From Rodentolepis nana (lineage: Eukaryota > Platyhelminthes > Cestoda > Cyclophyllidea > Hymenolepididae): a DNA stretch of 44,404 nt. Location of the stretch: NCBI GenBank assembly GCA_900617975.1, contig UZAE01000058.1:1-44404 (forward strand), given 5' to 3'. The translations under genes and the position numbers were made by a program. Under the pieces are notes generated by a model that was not told where the DNA came from, made no database searches, and was given only the letters and a program-made list of their open reading frames with translations. Below are positions 1-14,039 of this stretch, piece by piece (within the stretch, counting starts at the first letter, position 1; each line of letters begins with the position of its first letter).

Positions 1-76
1 CTCTGTGAAGCCTGAAGTCAACTAAAGGGCTAATGATAACCATCAAGACGCCTGCCATTTGATATAAATAAATAAA
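1..76 (+). repeat. Family A SINE-like repeat, copy 1 (cut by the window edge)
   Basis: The 3' end of the family (CAACTAAAGGGCTAATGATA, GCCTGCCATTTGATATAAAT plus ATAA-type tail) lies in plus orientation, directly next to the zinc-finger exon at 148-234. Confidence 0.8.
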
Positions 77-147
77 ATGTTGAATTCGTAAGGAATTTTC
101 ACCTGCAAATAATAAGTAGTATGATAGCTATAGCATTGTGAACATAC

Positions 148-234
148 CTTTGTGAACGGCCTTTACGTGTGAGTTGAGATTGCAGCTCTTGGTGAAATTT
201 TTGTTGCACAATTCGCAATGATAGGATTTGCCCG
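148..234 (-). CDS. Zinc-finger gene exon 6: second C2H2 finger on its own exon
   Basis: The acceptor is TTTTCAG|CGGG and the donor is CAAAG|GTATGTTC. The 87 nt encode one complete finger, GKSYHCELCNKNF followed by TKSCNLNSH and VKAVHK, with C-x2-C-x12-H-x4-H spacing like the first finger. The exon is phase 1 at both ends and holds exactly one finger, so it is a modular finger exon. The donor shows that the gene continues to the left of the window. Confidence 0.85.
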
Positions 235-2778
235 CTGAAAAGTATCCAAAAGAAGGGTCTACTGATTAGATTTCAGTAACAAATGACTATACATCAATAC
301 CGATCTGTTGACAAACAATGTCAACAAAATCCGGAATAACCAAAGAGATGAGCCTAAGATTATTGTCAGTCACACAAGTCTGAGTTTTAGATGGAATTTT
401 CACAGGTTTATTGATTATCATAAAATGGAGCATTAATAAATATGATTTCAAATCTACATCAATGGTAGTGACCAGAGAGACTATTGAAAAACACCTCAGT
501 TTCTGTTGAAAAATGAAGAAAATTACTTATGATAAAGTGTTCGTTTTAACAAGCTCTTTACGATCCAAAACGTGATTATAAGTAGGTTCCAATCATAGTG
601 TCTCTTTTATAAATTCCTAAGATTATTTCAATTGAAACACCTCAAACAAATGCAACCTAAATACACTAGCTATCTACTGTTTAGCTTCAATCATTATTAC
701 AAGAGTAAGTCTCACTTGAAAAAAAAACAAGATGAATATGTATTCCACTTTAAAATATACCCTACTTATTAAATAATCACTAACTTATCGGCTCACGTCT
801 AATGGAAAAGATGACAAAGATGAGTACGAAAATTGGGCACTTTCCTGAATGGAGTTGTGAGTCATATTAAGGTATAGTAGTTGCATAGTAATTGGCCACT
901 GTTTGAAGGTAACTTAAGGACGCTTGTTAAACTTAAGTTTTCAACTTTAGATCAAAAGGGGTAAAAGTCTTGGGCAATCACACTGAGCGTGGTAAGGTAG
1001 GGGGATCAACATCAACTTAGTCAACCTCTGAATAATTACTGCACTACATCTCAGGAACATAGTAGCCAAGCTTCCCCAATATGTGCAAGATGTTGCCCAT
1101 ATTTAAGGCATATTTTGTTAATACGATGTGTTCACTACTTCTACTTGATACCCTGCTCCAGGCTTACTTGAACAATTATTCTAATTTTTCACATTTAGAT
1201 GCAACTTCAGGCACTTACGTTTAGCTTGCTAAGGAGAGTTCAGTCCCATCCATTCCCAGATTTCTTAGACGTGTTCAGTTACGTAGAACCCTGTAGAATC
1301 ATAACACTCTCCATCATAACTAATTAAAGCACTATAGAGACCTAAGATTTTAGATTCTGAGAGAATAGCGTATTACAAGTCATCGAACTATGAATGAAGA
1401 AAATAGGGGGAGTATAGAACAGGACAAAAAGGAAAATATAAAGGAATAGTTTTTTTAATATTTAGTTAACTAATACCCCCCCCCACTACACCCCTTTTTT
1501 AACTACCTAAAAATAAAGTGAATAGTTAAAATCTTCCAAATTGCACTACCTCCTAGCAGTGATAATGACTCTTAATTTTAACAATCCATTACTCCACTGT
1601 TATTGCATAGCTACATCAGGCAGCAATGTAATCTTATGCCATCTCATCACATGCCAATAATGCGGCAAGAAGAAAAGCGGGGTCGACAGCTTGTAAGTGG
1701 TGCTGCTATTTCTTCTGCTCGTAAAAGACCAAAACATCACAGCATCAACTTTCTTTAGCTTGTCACCCCAGTAGCACATAGACACATGCGTGCAACAGCA
1801 TGAGTGTTAAGTAATGACTTTACTGCATGTCTCTGCTTAGTTTTGTGGTTCAATATCAAAGGTCTGCCATATGCAGCCTCTTTGGATGTTTAAAGCTTTT
1901 GTAAATAGTGTAATTCACTTAGCGTGATTGGCACTACTTTTTGAAGCATTTTGAGCGGAGGAAGAAAGGACGTCGAAATGAGACCTAAGATGTGGATCAA
2001 TCATGGGTAAGTACATTTATTCGAACTCTATCGTAATTCAGAATTGAAATATGTAAGCTCTCATATTGGCCTAGCACATGCTGGACTGCTTCGGCGAACT
2101 ACCAGAAAATGAGTGACCTGATACAAGCTTTCTTAAAAATGAGAGATTAATGATATATTTTAAACCCATGATTGAAAAATATTATGGTTAGATTCCATTG
2201 TCCATTGTTTTAATATCTTTACGACACATACTCTAACTCAATCACTTGATCTTAATAACGAACATATTATGTACAGACCTCTATAGATGTCTGAATTACA
2301 AATGCATTTGTGACACTTTCCACATTATAAAATGGTAGCAAACCATGGGATACATTCAGTTGATTAAGAATGGACCGTTTGCAAATGCTTCCGCTTCTCT
2401 GTCAATTTTTATCCCCCCCCCTCCTACTGGAAACTTACAATATAAAAAAGGTAAAACAATTATTTTAATCTAAACGACATCTGGATAATAAATAGATTTA
2501 GAGAATAAATCAAATTAAATTATAAAAAAATTGCCATAACAAATGCATAGTACCCAGACCTTTGCTACTTCAGTACAGTAGCCCAATCCTGCATAGTTAC
2601 GTCCGAGATCAATGATTAAGGTTACCTATTCATTGTCCAGGTATAATTCTTTGTGTTCACCTTACACAAATGAAGTTTTCTGATTTGGAAATAATTGTTC
2701 TAATCGCCAGTACTAAAATTTTGCCCAATTACACCGGTCTCCTTATGTCCACAAATTGTTTAATAACTACTTACTTAC
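235..2778. other. Intron sequence of the zinc-finger gene, no exon seen
   Basis: This stretch is AT-rich with stops in all frames. It holds a C9 run at 1476-1484 and another at 2413-2421. A possible plus-strand donor (GTAAGTAC after 2008) has no convincing partner. Nothing else is supported. Confidence 0.5.
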
Positions 2779-2808
2779 AGTTAACGAGATGATACTTTAC
2801 TACCTTCT
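2779..2808 (-). CDS. Zinc-finger gene candidate micro-exon (30 nt)
   Basis: The acceptor is ACTATTGCAG|AGAAGG and the donor is AACT|GTAAGTAAG, the best donor consensus in this gene. The 30 nt add ten codons (EKVVKYHLVN) in the frame carried by exons 4 and 6, and are phase 1 at both ends, so inclusion or skipping keeps the frame. It is short enough to arise by chance. The strong donor and matching phase are the support. Confidence 0.5.
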
Positions 2809-3730
2809 CTGCAATAGTTAACTTAAAGATTTAGAATATTTATGGCAACAATCACGCATTGAATACCTTAAAGTGTTACCATAGATGTCCTCAACTATTG
2901 ATCCTTGAAACAGAATGAAGCGTTGTCCGATTGCATTTCAGAGAGCACTATCAGACGAGTGTGTTTACTCGGAAGTCAGTGTAAATAGAAGTATCTACAA
3001 TTTCATTTTTATGCGATAACTATTGAAGAGTTGATGAAATAGACAATGCATTCATGTTGAAGAAATTATATTTATCATGCAGCAACTACACCTATACTGA
3101 AAACTAGGATCTATTTTTGAGCAGGGACGTAGAGAGGTAAATATGTCTGTTAGCGTCTAAAAAAATGTGAATCAAAAGCCAATATGTCTGAAACCTTCAG
3201 CATGCAATCAATATCAGGCCAATATTGGCAAATTTGAAAGCCGCGCTAGAGGTCATATAACACCAGGCTGAGAAAGAATTGGCAAGCAGAGAATGCTTCT
3301 TTGAAATCAACCCCCGACTGACTTTGGCACTGACAATAGCGTTACTAAGTGACTGACATCTCAATTATCGGGTTTTCTTTCCCTGAGTGTAGAAGTAGCA
3401 AAGGTCATAGAGTTGTTGTAATACACATAAATGTGTGTTTTCCTCTCCAGGAATTTAAATTGAATTAAAAGTCAGTGTTCTAGCTTGGCAAAAATCCTCA
3501 GACCTATTTCCCTTCGAGGGGGATAGAGAAGATGTAAAAGGGGGGCGGGGCGGCGAAAGAAATAACCTTTCGCCCCCTTCTTGAAATTAAAAAAAACATG
3601 GGGCGTTGCTCTTTCATACACAAGCTAAAACTTTTAAGATTTATTTGAGTTTAAAGAATAACCAGGCTGCGAGTGGGTAAACTTTTTCGTAGTACTTCTA
3701 CATATTACTGACATAATGACAAGTATTTAC

Positions 3731-3832
3731 CTGGGCTATTAGCAAGAGAAGGTAGGCGATCAGTAGATGGGTATTCGTTGATGCTACTATGACCACTGTT
3801 GATTGCGTCACTTTGTGTATCGTAGGCTTCTC
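3731..3832 (-). CDS. Zinc-finger gene exon 4 (102 nt, linker)
   Basis: The acceptor follows a (TA)n tract (TATTTTAG|GAGAAG) and the donor is CCCAG|GTAAAT. In phase 1 the 34 codons are open and polar: GEAYDTQSDAINSGH ... DRLPSLANSPG. The exon is phase 1 at both ends, so it fits after exon 3. No domain is seen; it looks like another disordered spacer between fingers. The 17-kb gap to exon 3 is large compared with the other introns. Confidence 0.65.
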
Positions 3833-4859
3833 CTAAAATATATATATATATATATAACAAGTGAGGTGAAGTAACTGGTCCAGAGTCCAGATTGTATTTT
3901 AAGTATGTTTTCGAGATCGGTACACTGCCAAGCATGAAATCTAGCGCTACATACCCCCTAAAACTCTTTAGTCAGCACCATAACCCCATTTTAGACATTT
4001 GTGCATTACTATAATTCTTCCTTTGATCTGAATTTTTAATTTTATTTGTGATGATGAGATGTGGTTGTTATGAGATATTTGAAGGGTTGAATGTTAAAAA
4101 CATAGGTCTTACCAAGAAACGTTATAAAGGGAATAGTATTAATAGTGCATCAGATACTTGAACTTATGAACAGAATAAATAGGATTTTCTCGGACTCGTG
4201 AAGTATCTAAAACTTTTATTTAAAACAATCTCATGAACTAAAATGATTGAACAGAGGATCGCCGGTCAGAGGTGAGTTTATTACGGTGGCTCAAGCCTTA
4301 GAAAGGACGTAAGGATGTGTTGGTTAGCAAAATTTGTGACTGACAAAATAAAATGTTCTGTTGAGAGTAACATCTATGGCACGAATTATAATTATGAAAA
4401 GGAATTTCCATTGTTTTAACTATGGTCTTTCGCAGTGTCCATTAAGAAGGAATAAAACGGCCAGATAAGAGTTAACATTTTGAATAGATTTTAAGAATTT
4501 TAGTTCAATCAAGCTCAATCGTTGTTTGAGTCATAAAATGGAGAACGAAATTGAGCGCTTGGTCTTGCTTGTATAGAAAGGCTGCGTCCGTTCAATTTAA
4601 GCCTCGGCTTTTATTAAATACAACGATTCATCCGATTCAATGATACGCATCGATACAGTTCGAAACCAAACCACATATAGAGTTGATTATACTTCACATT
4701 ATCATACAATTTGAAAATGTCACCCAAACTAAATAATATTTGGCATAGATTGAGGATAAATGCTATTTGTTGTATTTGTAAAACTACTATGAACTTGATT
4801 TCATCTTTCTCAAACAGAACATTCATTAATGGCTGGTCTACAATCGACACTCAATACAA

Positions 4860-5380
4860 GTCTACTTTTAGGCACCAATGGACAATACCCTCTGCGGCAC
4901 AGTCATCAAAAGAGGGTGACGCAAATGCGAACACTGCGCCAAATACACAAAACACAACAAGTAAACAGTTGTACCCATCGCATCGTCATAACAGTCATCT
5001 TCTACTACTCAAGCGAGCGCACGCAGAGCTGCGCACGGGTAGCTGGAGAACACGGGCTTACAGAAATTAGGTTACAAACACAGCAGTGTACACACCGAGA
5101 GAATTCAAGGTGTATACATACAACAACTAGTTAGTTAGAACCGATAGACAGTCTTGTCCATAAGTTGTGCCAGAGGACACAGGATGCTGATGATAATGTT
5201 GACGGCTTTACTACAACAAACTATCAACACCACATAAAATGCGTTCCTAAATGTGGGGTAACTACTAGCGCACAACCGACTTAGCAGTCGAAGTAGCGTT
5301 TGTTTACAATGGTGGCAGAGGCGGCGATTATCAGTCAATAGGGAACGCCGTTTCCACTTGGCTGAATTCAGGCAAGGCAT
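4860..5380. promoter_or_regulatory. GC-richer island, candidate internal promoter or first exon
   Basis: Base composition rises well above the surroundings, with several CpGs (GCGAGCGCACGCAGAGC near 5013). On the minus strand an ATG at 5380-5378 opens a 73-nt stretch that reaches a GTAAAC donor at 5307 in phase 1, the phase used by the zinc-finger exons downstream. A (TA)n tract lies just upstream of it. An alternative first exon is possible, but one donor in three would match this phase by chance. Confidence 0.25.
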
Positions 5381-8300
5381 ATATTTATTTTCTGTAACTC
5401 ATTTATATATATATATATATATATATATATGCTATACTATAAACTACCATCTAACTGTGCAATAACGATTTCAATCATAACCGTAATTCAGCAAAAGTAT
5501 GCTTAAAGTTTAAACCTAAATTGCACAATTTCCACCAACTGTAACTTGCATCTGTTATGCTGGAATGAATAAAAAATGTCGAACTATCCAATCCTACGAA
5601 GTTATATAATTCCGGATCTCTATTTAACTGGATATGACTTTCATCTCTCTCGTAGACCATTCATTCATTAACCCAAAATAGGTAATACACGTGTTGGGAA
5701 CCTACGAATTTCCCCCTCCATTTAATGTAGATTTCATCCCATTGCCATGTTCTTTTTATAGAAGGATTGGAAAAAAGATCAAAAAATATTTCACCGCACA
5801 CCGTTACAATCTATTAAGAATGCGTTTTTTGTAGTATTTAAATGGACGATGCTTAATATGAAACTTCATGTGCCTTACTTCATGTTCGGGATTAAAAAGT
5901 AATTCTCAATAAAGATTTCTAGTCGCTTAAATATTCCACAGCGTACAAACTTCCCGCTACACTAAGAAATCGGAAACAGGTTGATTGAGAGCTCATGTGA
6001 TGATTAATTATCACACTTGCTCAGATCGATGTTAAAGCAGTCACAAAAGAATCATGCAAAATTCAAAACCCACTTTCGGGAAAATTTTGTCATGAATATA
6101 TATATAAGACAAGCGTTCATCCAGTTTACCTGCCTATCGTAATTCCAAAACAAACCATCAGCATTCGAAAATATCTCAGACAAAGAAGTTTTCAAGGGCA
6201 AAAGTTATATCTATCAGTACTCCTACGGAGCTATAACTTCAAATTGAATAGAATTCTTCCTTCAGGTTATATAATATTGAAATATGTGCATCTTTTATCC
6301 AAATCATACGTTTTTTAGGAACTAGAATTGACCAATTTAAATAAATTGCTGTTTGTCAATTAACTTGTTCCACTGTCGTGGTAACAAGATAGAATGAGAT
6401 GGAACGGAATAAATAGCACTTCAAAAGCAACATTCGATATATTGGGAGGGTTCCCTTAACACACATTTGTTCAAAATATATTACCGATTCCTCCGATGTC
6501 GACGGAAGATGTTTACTAATACAGGACGACCTGTTTCAACCTGTGGATGGTTGCACTCCACATTACCAGTTGACAGAGGATATAAACTCTATATGAATGG
6601 TTGATGCGAATTTTCTTCTTTTACATCCAATAAAAAAAATGTTACTCACATGGAGACATGCTCACGTGTGTCGACCTGTCTCAGTCCACTCGCTCAATTC
6701 TAACGCTCTTTCTCTATAATCAGACTAGTGCAGTAGCGCAATAGGTTTCTGGTCCCGTAATCTTTTAATTTGAAGGGTAAGAATAGTACAGCCTACTCTA
6801 CTCCAAAAGTACCATTAATGTGTGCGAAACACTGAGTCTGAGCTGTCATCAATTGAAATTCGAGTATTGTCTTGCGCAACTTGGGAAAGTGATAATTCAC
6901 GCCTTGTGTATACAAACATAAATCTTGAGCCTTGCTTTAATTCCAAGATACCCAAGAGAAGGAATCTTACACAAATTCATGGCTAAGGCAAATCGATTAG
7001 GGGTGTCATAAACTAAAACGGCTAACCTTTGGATCGAAACGTGCAAATCGTCACCTCAATTAAACTTGGAGCAAAACACCCACTTGCAAACAGGCTAAAT
7101 AAATTTTTTCAGAAGTGAAATCAATACTTCCGCTCTACTAACACAAGTATGGTTCCGCAGGTCGACTGTACAATAACTCTGGTTTCTGGTAGCCTTAAGT
7201 ATTATGAAAAGCTAAGTATTAGATTTTGTCCACAACTTTAAAAGCAAATTCCTAGCAAAGGTCTCCAAAGGTTCTTAAGAAAAAGTAATAGTGCGTACTT
7301 TTCTGAGTGGAGAAACGACCAGGTCTTCTCGGTTGTTCTAGATTACTTCTAACAACAATAGTAATTTTTCGAAATTATGCAATTTGTACTATACTTATAG
7401 ACAGGGAGAGAGAGAATATTGAACTTTATTTGAGTTCCGTAGGTGAATAGAAATAAATATTCAGTGATTCTTCTAAAGGCCGTTTTTTATGCCTGATGGT
7501 ATAAAATATACGCCTAGGTGACATCACTAACTAGAGAATTAAATTAACTACTCAATAAGCTTCCACTATTGTGGGCATAATCTCATCCCTGAAATTAGGG
7601 ATCATATCGTGCAATTTGGCAATTAAATATTGTTTCTCCTAAAACAGTGGGTAGATAAAGGCTTTCAGATTTCAAATATGCTGACACTCAATATGTTCTG
7701 CTTTCAATTTTCTTCATTACTCTATTCCTCTTTCATACTCCTTTGAATTGATGGTTTGTAGAATCATGAGTAATGGCGGGAGCAATAAGTTGTGATATCG
7801 GACGATAGATAAAGCGAAAAACCAATATCTAGACTTCGTATTATACAAACTTTATAATACATAAATTGCCCATAACTACTTTCAAGCATTAAAATTTGAA
7901 GGTTACAATAAGCAAACTCATTTTTAAATTTGTATGGTTGAGTGTCTTGTAAAAAGAAAGGGCAGTTTATAATGGGAGAAGTTATGTAAAGCCAACTTTG
8001 AACTGCTTTCTGCTGCACACGGTAATAAACGAATACAATAAAATCAGATGAAATACCGGTATGATTTTACTATGACAAATGTGCCCGGTTTTGATATTGC
8101 AAAGGTGAATTAAGTGCAAGTGAGCGTGGAGTTGTCATTATCAGACAAAAGCTTCCTTTTTCTTCGCTTTTGTCTTACGGGTGTCTGACGAAACCTCGAT
8201 TAAGGATTCTCTAGATTCTCTAAGAAGGCTGATCTTAAGATTACATTCTTCCATAAAATCCCCGCAGCCAAATTTTGACAACGAGAACTTCAACTTAGCC

Positions 8301-8660
8301 TTAGACTTATTAAGAGCCAGGAGTTATCAACAAGGATCAGAAAGAAAGTTTTCCCACAGTTGTTAAGACACCAAGGAAATCTCTGGTATGAACTCATAAA
8401 TGTTAATCCCTGTTCCAGGAATGCGAATATTTACTCCCAAAGAATTTTGGGCAAAGGCGGTACTGTTCCTACTACACAATGAACAACGATCAACCAATTT
8501 CCCCATTATTTTAAGTCTTTCCCTGTTAGCGGAAATGTCACATATCAGAAATTCGTGCTTACTTTTGACTCTAACCCCAATTTGATCCAATTTCTGTAAA
8601 AGTATAGAGAGCCCTCTTCTATTATAGTGCGCCCATTCTCAAAAGTTAAACGAACAGGAG

Positions 8661-8684
8661 GTGGGTGGGTGGGGGGGGGGGTGG
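8661..8684 (+). repeat. G-run with G-quadruplex potential
   Basis: GGGTGGGT is followed by eleven G and TGG, giving at least four runs of three G on the plus strand within the large intron. Similar tracts occur at 18719-18734 and 19932-19951. Confidence 0.7.
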
Positions 8685-10369
8685 TTACAAAGCCAATTAC
8701 TTATATACTCGCTTATTGTACCCGAGAGTTTAAACGAACTTTCAAAACTAGCAAGTCCGATTCGGATAACGAACAGTATAAACGAAGAACATATGCTTTA
8801 GCGTTATTGATAGGCTTAAGCAGACTTTTCAGCATGTGCATAGTGGCTTATTTTGCAAAGAAACTTTCACCTCATGATTTTGTCACCTTAGTTCCTTATA
8901 TGTTCTTCATAAAATTGGAAGTAAACATTAGTCAAGTAGGGGTAATTAATGTCAGGTGCTTCCAATATTTTTATCAGAGTTTTTTCTCGAGAAGAGGCTT
9001 AATATACATGATTTCATGTTAAATCAACAGTTATTTGACTCCCCTCTTTAATTGTATTTATTTACTCTAAACCACTTGCTCTACTATTTGAATATTGCGG
9101 AGCGAGTTCTACGAGTGTTGTGACATAAGATCATTGCAAAGAGATGAATTGAGAACTACTAACATTTTTCAAAGTGCGTCAGAGTAGAGCTCAAGGAAGA
9201 TAATACTGTGCTCAACATCAAGTGTGCATGTAAATACGCTTTTTGTTAAAAAGTAACTGTTTGAAAGACTCTTGAAGTCAGATGCAAAACAATTTAGGAC
9301 GCTGAATTTTTTCTAATATTCTCCTATGCTCGTAACTGGAATCGAAATCCCTGACTGCTGTACTAGATAGGCAATAAATCTAGTATATCCAAACTTTGTA
9401 TAGATTATTGTCTTAATTCCTTCTGGTTCTGAGGTACCGTAAGGCAGCGAGGAAAGTAGAAAGCATGATTAGCTACTTATCGCTTTATATAAGGTTTTAA
9501 AGCTTTGCATTAGAAGAATAGCACATTTGAGGAAAATCTTATAATAATAGGACAAGGCAGAAAGTCAATAGGCGCCGAATATCGTGGACAAAATTTACTG
9601 CCAATCAGATTGAGAAATCGTGAAAGTTGAATTTCGAAATGTAAACTGAGTAGGAAAGAAAATCTATTAAAATCTGTATTCGATGATCAAATTAATCACA
9701 ATTTTTGGCGGTATAAAAAATTAAGAAATGATTTAGCTAAGATGGAAATGTTAACACAACTTTCCTGTTGGTTATGCAATTACTAGGCTCCATTTTAATA
9801 TTGACAAAAATTTCCATTCTGTTTAAAGTAAATGGGCCCAAGTGTTCTGATTTGATCAGAGATATTGCAACCTAAGGCCGCTCTTAAGAGGACTCTACAA
9901 TTCACCATCTTTCCTATTTGATGGAATTAAAAGGCGTGGCTTTTCATTCACATCATTGGATATGCACTGATGAGCATCAATCTCGTAAACTCCAATTTGA
10001 CAGACAATAGGCCAGTGGTAAATCAACAGATGTTCTATTTACTAGGCTCTGACCATTGCATAAAATTGGTATTTCCTGTAAAGCATCGAATAGCTTCCGA
10101 CTATTTTTTCATTCCCAAGGAAGTAAATAGCCCGCTTTGGTATGGGGTTGATTGATTTTGTTCGGTAAATAGCACAACTCTATCTAAACTGTGGTAGGTG
10201 CTAATTTACCGATAATGAGCTTAATAAATAAGATCATCAAATCAATTTTAATTAACGTTACTTAATTAAATGAATTCATGTAGCGCAAATCGACTTTTTA
10301 AACGTCGACAACTCCCGATGCATTTTTATCATACGTATGCGATGGAAGGGGCTAAACCCAGTTATTGGA

Positions 10370-10660
10370 ATGGCTACAACAGTAATGCAGCGAAACCCTC
10401 ACTGGAGTAAACAAGTAAACAACACCACAGCTCATCACGTGCACAAACTCAGTGAACGCTGTTAGATAGACAGACAGGACAAGCGTAAGCATGCTTTGCC
10501 CAATCTATGCGCGAGCGAGTGACTAATAGCAAACATGGGAAGCCGATGACAGCAGCCCGCTTAATGGTCCATACGCAGTACCCTCCTCTTGTCTTTTAAC
10601 CAATCAGTGAAGAGAGCGTGTTTTAATCACCCCGATTACATGCTACACCAAGGAGGTACA
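10370..10660. promoter_or_regulatory. GC-richer island with a CCAAT box, candidate promoter
   Basis: The stretch contains CCAATCAG near 10600, CACGTGCAC near 10437 and GCGCGAGCGAG near 10511, a density of CpG and motif-like words not seen in the flanks. No convincing exon or start codon with a phase-matched donor was found on either strand. It is called on composition only. Confidence 0.25.
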
Positions 10661-12724
10661 TGCGTGAACTTAAACTAGGTCATCTCGTCTTTGTATATAG
10701 GCATTGGAGTGGTTTGTTTATTTGTGTATTTGCATACAATTATCCCACTCATTAGACTGCTTCACTTTTTAAATACTTATTGATAAAGAAATTAGACATA
10801 TTAAACTCAAATTGGGGAGTGGTTTGATGGTGGAAGCAAACTAACTCCAGGAAAGATAGAGAATTTAGTCAGTCAGTCGCTTTGCATCTCTGTCTCCAAA
10901 AGCTGGTTTGCTTTATACAGAGAGGTGAAACGACCATAATTTCAGACTTTCCTCATTTCTGGAAGCCTAACGCAATGACTTTCGGCCATTTCGTGAAAGA
11001 GAAATCGATAAAGGCCAAATTAATTTTAATATACTTCCCCATAAAAATAACAAATAAAGAGGGAAATAAATCTGAGCTGATTCAAAAAGAAATTGGGTAT
11101 GATTTGGCTTTGAATAGACCTCTATACATTGGTTTTTTAGAGCAGAGTTGTTTACTAGTTAATAGGTCTGATTTATTTTGATGCCAAAATCTTGCAATCT
11201 AGCAAGTGATAACCTGCGAATCTTCAAGTTCTCAATAATTCATCTTAAATAGGGGCTTCTGGTTACCTGCACAAAATCCATTTAAAAGGGCTTAATTTGG
11301 ATAAAGCCAGACTAGCCTAAAGTACAAAGACGTAACCTAAATAACCATTTGTTCACTTTGTATTCATCTCAAAGACAGCTAAAATTTTAAATTCGGCTAT
11401 CAGTGTTTTATAAAGTTAAAACAAAATGTAATTTGGAAAATAAATATAAATATACAATTCTCTCCCATCACTTTTGAAATTGGATTCCAGCTGAATAGAA
11501 AGCTCGTAGAGACTATCAGTGCATAAAAATTTTTGAATGGCAGATTTGATAAGAACTAGATTTGCGTAGACATTTAGGTTTCAAGAAGGAAATAGAGAAA
11601 TTTGCTAACTCCATTCCATTAGTAAAAGCAGCATTAAAAGTTATGTACTGCGTGTGACAGGGCTAAGACAAACTGGCCAAAATGAAATCTCAGGAATATA
11701 AGTGAATGTTCCTAGAAAGGAAGGCAATGACTCAACAGGAACCACCTTTACCCAGGACTTCCAGTGCACATTTTGCTGTTGCTTTGAGTCTTATAGGATA
11801 CACGAATAACTGAAATGCCATTTATCAGAGTGCCATCCTTAATGATGACAACAGATTAAGTGCGAGCTTACACAAAAGATCGTTTGCAAATGCAAAGCCT
11901 GAGGAGAAATAGGAAATTATTTTTTAATTCCGTGAAAATGAATGTCCTTCACTTTAGGCTGATTATTTTCATTGCTATAGGTGGGTACCTTTTCTTCGGA
12001 CACACACATATACTTCGCTTTTGAATGTGTACCTTTAATACAGTCCTTGCATTAAGTAAAAATTAGGTGGATTATGTACAAATATGATCCCAGAAAAATC
12101 ATACAATTCCCCAACTTCCAAAGGCTTACACAACGCACGGAATGCGGAGGCAAACACGACAAATTTCCACTGAAAAGCACAAGCTTGCAAAATTTACACG
12201 TTTAGTCATAATACTTAAATCTGATATTGACATATATCATCGTATTGCGCTAAAATGCTGGACCACTCTTTGAGAACTTGGAATATGATAAGAATGTTCA
12301 ATAAACCGGTTTTGCTATAAAACCACCATCTAATATTTTAAAAAAAGATAAAATTAAAAAGACAAAAACTTTCAAGTAATTAAAGGCCAGAGTTTAGACA
12401 CCATCTAAACTTTCTGAAGTGAATAAAATTAAACGAACTAAATAGCCTTAAAAATTCTTTGTACTAAATCTAATTGTTCACCATTGCCATAATTTCGTTT
12501 TCGCAAGGATAAGGTCAGGTGAATTTAATAGGCATATCAACGACCTATCGGAATGGTGACTTATACATGGTGCATGCACAAAACTTCCGAAAGAACTCAA
12601 TCGACATACTGTAATAACTGAAAACACGGTTGGTTATATTTATTTTGCCTAAATCGAAAATCAATCATTGTTACTAGCCAAGTCATTCACTAACACAAAG
12701 TGCTCGATGCAAAATTAGAGTTCA

Positions 12725-12810
12725 GTGGTTTGGTGTCCATCGGTGCGCACCCAATGGACGAAATGATTTCTCCCGAGGGAGGCTTCCAGTCACTACCTCT
12801 CTACCCAAAA
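12725..12810 (+). repeat. Degenerate piece of the tRNA-headed SINE family
   Basis: The segment around TCCATCGGTGCGCACCCAAT and the following GAGGGAG word resembles the SINE in BCAS2 intron 2 (CCCATCGATGCACAC ... GAGGGAG) in order and spacing. Similarity is partial by eye, and the tRNA-like head is not clear here. Confidence 0.35.
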
Positions 12811-14039
12811 TAAGGGTTGGACAAAGCTTAAGAAATCATGTTGTTTAAAACTGGTCAAAGAGAGAGGTAGCAAAATGCTTCATTCATATTGAAGAAGATT
12901 CGAATATTTCGTTTGAAAGAGAGCTTAGGGCCTTTACTAGTTGGCTGCGGTATATTTTGAGAATACCGTAATACGTCTCATGATCCATTTCTCTACATTG
13001 ACACAGGATTAGCCAGTACACGAGCTTAAAAATTTCTCAATTAAAGCTAAAGCATTTTTCAGAAGGAATCAGTGATACACGATTTCGAGTAAATTTTCTA
13101 CTAAACATCGAAGTCACAACCTTGAGACAATTAAAAATTTGGGGCCTTAAAAAAATGAGTCAAGTGCTTTTGACGACTTATCAAAGTTGCTAAACAAAAT
13201 AGCTGGCCGAATTTCAGAATCTTTTGCATTGTGTTTGAAATGTGAGGAGGAAAAAATAAAAAGTGAAAGTCTGGAAGAAATAACAATAATTTGTTTCGAA
13301 AATAAGAACTTGGAAAAATACTCTTAGCTGCCATACACACCTGAATACATCCGAAAAGATTTTTGAACTATGTATGTAATCAGCTGAGTATAACATGAAC
13401 TCAAGCATTGCCAATCTATTTATACATAATTGTTGATTTAGCCTTGCCATCTCGTCAAAGTAACAGAAACTATTAAGCTGCGTGCTCGTCCGCTCTTGCA
13501 GACCACAAGATCAATACCCTCCGTTGCAAAACCATAAGACGATCAAATCGACATTAGAAAATATCTAAGATTTTATATTAAAGGACATGCGCATGACCAA
13601 GTTTTCAGGTTTCCATGCCAACCAACAATTTTAGAAACGAAGATTAAGTATTACTGGTATATATTCCCATAGAAAGGAAATGTGCAGAACAATATATTAC
13701 CAACCTTTTAATTCATTGTATTGGTCATTCAACTCTGAATAATGTAAAATGACAGATCTCATAAAAAACTATAAGTCAATACCGAAGGTAGGTTACACTT
13801 CGGATGATTTTTTGAAATTTTTATCATCCACTATTTGGACAATATTACTGGAATCCATGTTTTCGCTATTCGAAAAACAGATTTTAATAATTATCGCTTT
13901 GCAAATATAAAAAACTGAATCACACAATAACTTAGACACCATATCAAAAATCCCATGATTACTAAACGCAACGATCACCCGCAATTGACCAGTTAGAAAT
14001 CAGCTGCTTATATCCCCTGTGTATCCAGATGTCAAATAG

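Noticed and set aside
6128..6175. 45-nt minus-strand segment with good splice sites (GTAAAC donor, CTTTGTCTGAG acceptor)
   Set aside because: It is open only in phase 0 and has a stop in the phase-1 frame used by the zinc-finger gene; no partner exon was found.
8181..9022. Plus-strand open frames at 8181-8366 and 8627-9022 (61 and 131 codons)
   Set aside because: They are in different frames, one lacks an ATG and the other crosses a G-run. No retroelement or known protein motif is visible and no splice sites connect them.
9970..10000. Hammerhead-like word CTGATGAG ... CGTAAAC
   Set aside because: The second core box reads GTAA instead of GAAA and no flanking helices are formed, so it is not a hammerhead ribozyme.
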